Below, piece by piece: positions 6,511 to 10,772 of a stretch of 10,772 bases of DNA. The position numbers were made by a program, and so were the translations under genes. Within the stretch, counting starts at the first letter, position 1, and every line of letters starts with the position of its first letter. The DNA is taken from positions 1 to 10,772 of the forward strand of contig SFDG01000089.1 in NCBI GenBank assembly GCA_004558305.1, written 5' to 3'. The stretch comes from Phocaeicola plebeius. Its GTDB lineage: Bacteria > Bacteroidota > Bacteroidia > Bacteroidales > Bacteroidaceae. Under the pieces are notes generated by a model. The model worked only from the letters and a program-made list of their open reading frames with translations, searched no databases and was not told where the DNA came from.

Positions 6511-8601
6511 TCAATGACAGTTGAGACATCCTTCTCCGCTCCTGAACGTGGAAGCCGGCAAGCCAGCCCCATTCACGAGGTTGGCCCGCGTAAATGGTTG
6601 CCACCCGTAACGGACATAGCGGGGATGCTGCACCTGCTCACTCCAAACCTTCACCCGATTGCCAAACACTTCGGCGTGGGCCGGCACGTAGCGGTCTTCC
6701 ACTTCGGCCACCTCGAATGTCTGCAAGGCTCCGCCGTCGGCACTGCGCAACCCTTCCGCAAAGTCGAACGACACGTATGCCGCAGCCCCTTCGGTCTGAA
6801 GGGACTTGAACAGCGGTCCGGACGGCACGCAGGCACGGCCATAAGTACGGTTCAACGCCCAACGGGCCAGCCGCTCGCCCACTTCCTGTTTCCTTCGGGG
6901 ATGGACATCAAGCGAGTCCCCCCGGTCTGTGCAGACCGCCATGCCGGTGTTCGGCACCGTCGCCATCAGCCGGCGCTGGCTGTCGCGGAACCACGGCCAG
7001 CTGGGACGGTTCAGGCTGGAAAGCTGCACGTAATAAAACGGCAACTCCTCCTGCCAGTTCTTCCGCCAGCTGTCTGCCAGCAAGCGGAACAGCCGTTCAT
7101 GAGCTTCCAGGTTGTGGGCATTCGACTCCCCTTGGTACCAGATACATCCCCGCAACGGGAACTGCCCGAGCGGAGCAATGCCTGCCTCGTAGAGGTAACA
7201 GGGCTGATAGGGATGGCGCTGTTCCTTGTTGGCCGACCGGGCGATGTTCTTGGCCCCCCGGCTCCTTACCCAGTTCTGCACGAAATCGTTCTTCTTCCAG
7301 TCGTACAGAATGTCAGGGAATTCCCACTCCAGCGTCTTGCGGTCAATCCAGGCCTCTGTAGGCGCACCGCCCACCGCATTAAGAATCAGTCCGACGGGGA
7401 CCCCCAGGCTGTCGGCCAGCATTTTTCCGAAGGCATAGGCCACTGCCGAAAATTCTTTCACCGTCTGTGCGCTGCACTCCGTCCATTGCGTCTCGGCATA
7501 GTATTGCAGCCGGTTCAACGAATCGAGCACCGATTCCTCCCACTCCACATTATTGGTGTACCAGCGCGGCTGCATATTGAACAGACGAATCCGGGAAGAG
7601 GCAGTCGCCGACTGCAGGGCCGCCTCCACCTCCTCTTTAACCGACTGGTCCACTCGGAACGCCATGTTCGACTGTCCCGAACACAGCCAAACCTCTCCCA
7701 CCAGTACATTCCGGCAGGTTATCTTTCCGGAAGCCGCCTTCACTTCCAGTGTATAGGGTCCTCCGGCCTGTAGCGACGGCAACGTCACCGTCCACCGTCC
7801 ATCGGCTGCCGCCACTGTTTTCGCCTTCTTTCCTGCCACCGCCACCGTCACGGTCTCTCCCGCATTGGCCTGTCCCGCTATGCGCAAGGGCTTTTCCCGC
7901 TGCAACACCATGTTGTCGGAGTAGGTGGCCGGCAGCTGCAATCCGCCGAAATCGCCCGTCAGATGTCCATAAACGGCCTGTGCCAGGAATCCGGCTCCCT
8001 CTGCCGTGGGATGCAAGGCATCGGGCATCAGGTCGGGACGCCGGTACAACTGGGGGTGGAAATCAATCAGTCCCGTCTGTGCCAGGGCAGCCACCTCTTC
8101 TATCTTCTGCTGTATCTGCCAGAACCAGTCACGGGTGCCCGACTTGAATCGGGAATGCCAATGGAAGATGGGGGTCATGCGGCAGATCCACACTTCACAT
8201 TTCGGATTGGCTTCCCGGAAAGCCGCTATCAGGGACAGGTAATCGTTCACGAAGTCATCCCGGTAATCGGGCCAGTCGCGCGGGTCGGTATCGTTCAGTC
8301 CCAAATGAATGATCACCTTGTCGGCAGCGAACTGCAAAGCTTTCTGGCACTCCTCCATCTGGTGGTACGGGCGATGCCCCCGCCGTAACAGCGTAGCCCC
8401 GCTCCGGCCGAAGTTCTGCACCTCGTATGCCTCTCCCAGCAGCCGTTGCAACTGCGCCGGATAGCTGTTCACTTCCCGGTTCTCCAACAAATACCCAAAT
8501 GTCACACTATTTCCCACACACGCCACCTTCACGGGGTCTCGCGCTTCCAGCCAGCCGTTGACCAACAGGCAGGCAAAAGTCACAAGCATCGTCTTCCACA
8601 T
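6511..8601 (-). CDS. Two-domain SGNH hydrolase / sialate O-acetylesterase, secreted
   Basis: The 696-residue protein has a signal peptide (MWKTMLVTFACLLVNGWLEA). Residues about 24-215 are an SGNH/GDSL hydrolase domain: Ser32 in CVGNSVTFG, Gly66 in FGRSG, Asn103 in LGLNDTD, and Asp194/His197 in DALHP. Residues about 220-696 are a sialate O-acetylesterase (SASA) domain: SDNMVLQRE (228-236), LCSGQSNM with the likely nucleophile Ser311, WYQGES (488-493), and Asp565/His567 in DVHP. Both catalytic sets look intact. The order matches NanS-type esterases described from Tannerella forsythia and Phocaeicola vulgatus, which remove O-acetyl groups from sialic acid so that sialidase can act; the exact substrate here is inferred. 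I chose ATG 8601 because it gives the signal peptide; an upstream in-frame ATG at 8724 lies inside the HAD gene. The gaps to the neighbours are 46 and 29 nt. The C-terminus ends in an unusual CLNCH. Confidence 0.92.
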   Translation of the reverse strand: MWKTMLVTFACLLVNGWLEARDPVKVACVGNSVTFGYLLENREVNSYPAQLQRLLGEAYEVQNFGRSGATLLRRGHRPYHQMEECQKALQFAADKVIIHLGLNDTDPRDWPDYRDDFVNDYLSLIAAFREANPKCEVWICRMTPIFHWHSRFKSGTRDWFWQIQQKIEEVAALAQTGLIDFHPQLYRRPDLMPDALHPTAEGAGFLAQAVYGHLTGDFGGLQLPATYSDNMVLQREKPLRIAGQANAGETVTVAVAGKKAKTVAAADGRWTVTLPSLQAGGPYTLEVKAASGKITCRNVLVGEVWLCSGQSNMAFRVDQSVKEEVEAALQSATASSRIRLFNMQPRWYTNNVEWEESVLDSLNRLQYYAETQWTECSAQTVKEFSAVAYAFGKMLADSLGVPVGLILNAVGGAPTEAWIDRKTLEWEFPDILYDWKKNDFVQNWVRSRGAKNIARSANKEQRHPYQPCYLYEAGIAPLGQFPLRGCIWYQGESNAHNLEAHERLFRLLADSWRKNWQEELPFYYVQLSSLNRPSWPWFRDSQRRLMATVPNTGMAVCTDRGDSLDVHPRRKQEVGERLARWALNRTYGRACVPSGPLFKSLQTEGAAAYVSFDFAEGLRSADGGALQTFEVAEVEDRYVPAHAEVFGNRVKVWSEQVQHPRYVRYGWQPFTRANLVNGAGLPASTFRSGEGCLNCH

Positions 8602-8647
8602 ATCTCTTTCCGTTTTCTTCAACAACAGCTTCTTTGTCTCTTTGTTT

Positions 8648-9415
8648 CTATACCGACAACCACTTTTTCCGCCAGGCCAGCAGTTCCTCCGTCCGGCAAG
8701 CCTCCGACAACGCATACGGTCCATCCTCCTTCGAGAGAATCTCTATGCACGCTTGTGCCTCCTCCTCCGTCAGCTGGTCATGCCGGGTCACCACCGCATG
8801 CCCGTCAAGACCGTAGCAAAGGTCACGGTCGTCTATCGTCACATACGCCGTCATCTCCGGATGGCGGTCCAGGTACTCCCTGATCTCCACCGCCCGGGAA
8901 TCCACATGCTTGGCATACCAGCTGTCGGGTTCCTGCACAGGCGGATAGACCTTGTCGAACGCCGACTGCAGATGGCGCAACAGCATCCGATACTCCATCC
9001 GGTTCTCTTCAGCTACCTCCGACCGCCGTTTATAGTCAGGAGCATGCAAAGGAAGATAATAATCTTTGACGTAATAGGTGGAGTCATAGTAATACTTGTC
9101 CAACCCATGCAACGAAAGCAGTGCCTTCATCATCGGCTCCCCCTTGTACCGCCAGTCGGTCGAAAGGACCATCTTGGCACCGGTCGTGTCGAGCACATTC
9201 CGCAAACGCTCTACCGATGGCTGGTCCCAGTCGAACATGACAGCCGCTATGTCATACTGTCCTCCCATCTTGGCAAACTCCTTCCAGTCCTGCCCGGCAG
9301 GATGCGACACGTTCAGTTGTTCCACTATCTTTTCCATCTCGTCGATATGCGAGAATCTTTCCTTACTTGAATGCGGCTGAAGAACGCCGTCAATGTCTAA
9401 GAATAACGCTTTCAT
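8648..9415 (-). CDS. HAD-fold protein of the Swiss Army Knife RNA repair-associated type
   Basis: The 255-residue cytoplasmic protein has the HAD signature: FLDIDGVL (5-12, nucleophile Asp7 and Asp9), VLSTDWR (83-89, motif II Ser85), a DSRAVEIREYL stretch (172-182) and TIDDRDL (193-199, metal-binding Asp195/Asp196). The FLDIDGVL, STDWR and R-x-x-EI-x-x-YL pattern is what I associate with the HAD domain found in 'Swiss Army Knife' RNA repair proteins (Pfam PF18143 in my memory). It occurs in many stand-alone bacterial proteins whose substrate is unknown. No signal peptide is seen. ATG 9415 is the start because it places the catalytic DxD near the N-terminus and lies about 32 nt after the predicted transcription start; an in-frame ATG at 9508 is upstream of the promoter. 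It is the first gene of the probable operon with the esterase and peptidase. Confidence 0.9.
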   Translation of the reverse strand: MKALFLDIDGVLQPHSSKERFSHIDEMEKIVEQLNVSHPAGQDWKEFAKMGGQYDIAAVMFDWDQPSVERLRNVLDTTGAKMVLSTDWRYKGEPMMKALLSLHGLDKYYYDSTYYVKDYYLPLHAPDYKRRSEVAEENRMEYRMLLRHLQSAFDKVYPPVQEPDSWYAKHVDSRAVEIREYLDRHPEMTAYVTIDDRDLCYGLDGHAVVTRHDQLTEEEAQACIEILSKEDGPYALSEACRTEELLAWRKKWLSV

Positions 9416-9453
9416 AACAATACATATTAAGTTAGGTAATGCACAATTCTTTT

Positions 9454-9485
9454 CAAAAGTACGCTTTTCCGATGGAATCTGCAAA
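9454..9485 (-). promoter_or_regulatory. Strong Bacteroidetes-type promoter of the HAD-esterase-peptidase operon
   Basis: On the - strand, TTTG (9485-9482) is followed after 20 nt by TACTTTTG (9461-9454), an exact match to the TTTG / TAnnTTTG consensus with normal spacing. The predicted start near 9447 leaves about a 32-nt leader before ATG 9415. A second TACTTTTG lies at 9515-9508 but lacks a -33 partner. Confidence 0.85.
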
Positions 9486-9517
9486 TGGAATGCCAAAGAT
9501 TTCAGCACAAAAGTAGT

Positions 9518-10772
9518 TCATACTTCCTCCATCCTTACCACATCCCAGGCGCAGAACTGGATAATAATCTTGTGCATCCGTGTGCCCTGGCGAAGGGCCT
9601 CCACCTTCGGGGCTGCGGCATAGCCGTTGATTTGCTCCACTGCCGCATTCCACTGTTCTTCGGCTTTCTCCTCGCTATAGTCCGCCTTCGAAAGGTATTT
9701 CAGTTCGAGAATGTAGCTGTGGTTGGCCTGATAGTGCGTCATGTTGGGCAGAAGGAAAAAGTCACAGTATCCGTGGGCCAGCTCCAGTTCAGGAGCCGTG
9801 ATATAGTAGCTGCACAGACTGAGGTAGGCCATGAAGAATCCCTGGATGTTGCGCTCGCCCTCGATGGAGTCACGGACGGAGGACAGCTGGCGGTAACAGT
9901 CGCACATATATTGCAGGACATCCTGCCATTCTCCGTCGAAGGCCAGGCTGTCGAACCCGTCCTGAAGCTCGCCAATATCAATACTGCACCGCCTGTCGTA
10001 TTCCTCCATGAGGAAGTTGTAATACTGCATCCTGACATTGTTATTTGGTATGGCGAGGATAGGGCGGGCACCGCGCATGCCCTTGATCGTCAACATGCCA
10101 TAATAGAACAGAAGGCTGACAAACATTCGGGGTCGTACCAACTGATAGGCCGGGAAGGAAGGAAGCACCTCTGCCACGATCTCTCCTTCTTCGGCGATCT
10201 TGCGCAGTATGCCCTTGCGGTCGCCGTCCAGCTTGTCTAACTGTATCAGCTTCTTCAGCTTGTTGTAGTCCGTCTTGGTGTTCGGGTCGAGCATGACTTT
10301 AGGCGCAGACTTGTACATCACATAGTTGCGAAGGTAGAACAGCACCATGTCGCTGTTGAACACACGGTTGTCGTCCTGCAGGCACTCCTCAGCGAAACAG
10401 TAGTTGTCATACCACGGACGCATCTCCTCTATCATCGACTCTATGTTGCAGTCGGCAGGCAGCTGGCCTGCCCCTTTATAGTAGGTGAACATATCGCGCA
10501 CCTCCTCCGTAGAGAAGCCCAGCAGCTTGTCGAAATAGAAGAGGGTGGAGATGTTCCAGCCGATGTTGAAGCCGCTGGTAAGGTCATCGAGGGTAACGGG
10601 ACTAACGCCGGTGAAGAAGATCCGCTCGAACGTGCCCTTGAACTTCTTGAACACGTCGCGGTAGAAGCCCTCTGCATGGGTCATCTTGTGATATACCTCC
10701 TCCCCCTTCTCGCTCAGCACGACATTCGTGAAGTTGTCGTACTCGTCGATGATGAGATACATCGGAAGACGG
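9518..10772 (-). CDS. AAA-ATPase-like protein with PD-(D/E)XK nuclease domain (N-terminus off window)
   Basis: The frame enters from the right edge and ends at TGA 9520-9518, giving about 417 residues; the N-terminal part with the Walker A loop is outside the window. Numbering from the Met at 10762, the visible order is as follows. A Walker B strand, YLIIDEYDNF (2-11), is followed by a sensor-like IFFTGVSPV (48-56). WYDNYCF (117-123) matches the WYDGY-F motif typical of AAA-ATPase_like (PF09820). The C-terminal domain is PDDEXK_9-like (PF08011), with Asp334 in GYCDFFLLP and Glu353-Leu-Lys355 in YILELKYL. The nuclease core residues are present. The family is abundant and multicopy in Bacteroidales, and its biological role is not known; mobile-element or defence roles have been suggested only by inference. 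The stop lies just upstream of the HAD operon promoter, and no hairpin separates them. Confidence 0.93.
   Translation of the reverse strand, partial: RLPMYLIIDEYDNFTNVVLSEKGEEVYHKMTHAEGFYRDVFKKFKGTFERIFFTGVSPVTLDDLTSGFNIGWNISTLFYFDKLLGFSTEEVRDMFTYYKGAGQLPADCNIESMIEEMRPWYDNYCFAEECLQDDNRVFNSDMVLFYLRNYVMYKSAPKVMLDPNTKTDYNKLKKLIQLDKLDGDRKGILRKIAEEGEIVAEVLPSFPAYQLVRPRMFVSLLFYYGMLTIKGMRGARPILAIPNNNVRMQYYNFLMEEYDRRCSIDIGELQDGFDSLAFDGEWQDVLQYMCDCYRQLSSVRDSIEGERNIQGFFMAYLSLCSYYITAPELELAHGYCDFFLLPNMTHYQANHSYILELKYLSKADYSEEKAEEQWNAAVEQINGYAAAPKVEALRQGTRMHKIIIQFCAWDVVRMEEV

Noticed and set aside
6418..7773. Open frame of 451 codons on the + strand opposite the esterase and the start of the peptidase gene
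   Set aside because: Antisense shadow of conserved coding sequence on the - strand; low-complexity Pro/Arg/His composition and no recognisable domain.
9508..9515. Second TACTTTTG box upstream of the HAD gene
   Set aside because: It matches the -7 consensus, but no TTTG lies about 20 nt upstream and it abuts the end of the previous gene; the 9454-9485 promoter is better on all counts.

Overview
The window looks like chromosomal DNA of a gut-type Bacteroidales bacterium (Bacteroides, Phocaeicola or a close relative). The evidence is the set of families (AsnA, a 6-bladed propeller lipoprotein, a two-domain sialate O-acetylesterase, an S9 peptidase with signal peptide, an AAA-ATPase/PDDEXK_9 protein), the absence of clear Shine-Dalgarno sites, and promoters of the Bacteroidetes type (TTG/TTTG, about 19-20 nt, TAnnTTTG). 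I cannot name the species.

Layout, left to right. Bases 1-185 are the C-terminal end of a repetitive, probably beta-solenoid surface protein on the + strand, followed by a hairpin. A cutC gene (495-1247, -) lies between two good terminators. Next comes a tRNA-Arg(CCG) gene (1317-1391, -), divergent from asnA (1607-2647, +); each has a recognisable -7 element in the shared intergenic region. asnA ends at a strong hairpin terminator whose tail is duplicated as a 20-bp tandem repeat. Beyond it, on the - strand, is a 6-bladed beta-propeller lipoprotein gene (2818-3757) that appears broken: the main frame stops early, and the expected family C-terminus is still readable just downstream in another frame. 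Directly upstream of this gene is a 175-bp element with 29-bp imperfect inverted termini (3806-3980), most like a decayed MITE.

The right half is a probable three-gene operon on the - strand: a HAD-fold protein (8648-9415), a secreted two-domain SGNH + sialate O-acetylesterase (6511-8601) and a secreted S9 prolyl-oligopeptidase-family peptidase (4037-6481). The gaps are 46 and 29 nt, a near-ideal Bacteroidetes promoter lies at 9454-9485, and a weak terminator sits next to the MITE-like element. The two hydrolases fit periplasmic breakdown of O-acetylated sialoglycoprotein or glycopeptide material; the HAD protein does not obviously belong to that job. The window ends inside an AAA-ATPase-like/PDDEXK_9 gene (9518 to beyond 10772, -).

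Most of the window is ordinary. I found no CRISPR array, complete insertion sequence or clear novel defence system. The items most worth a second look are the frame-broken propeller gene, the MITE-like element, the odd composition of the HAD/esterase/peptidase operon, and the AAA/PDDEXK_9 protein of unknown function.
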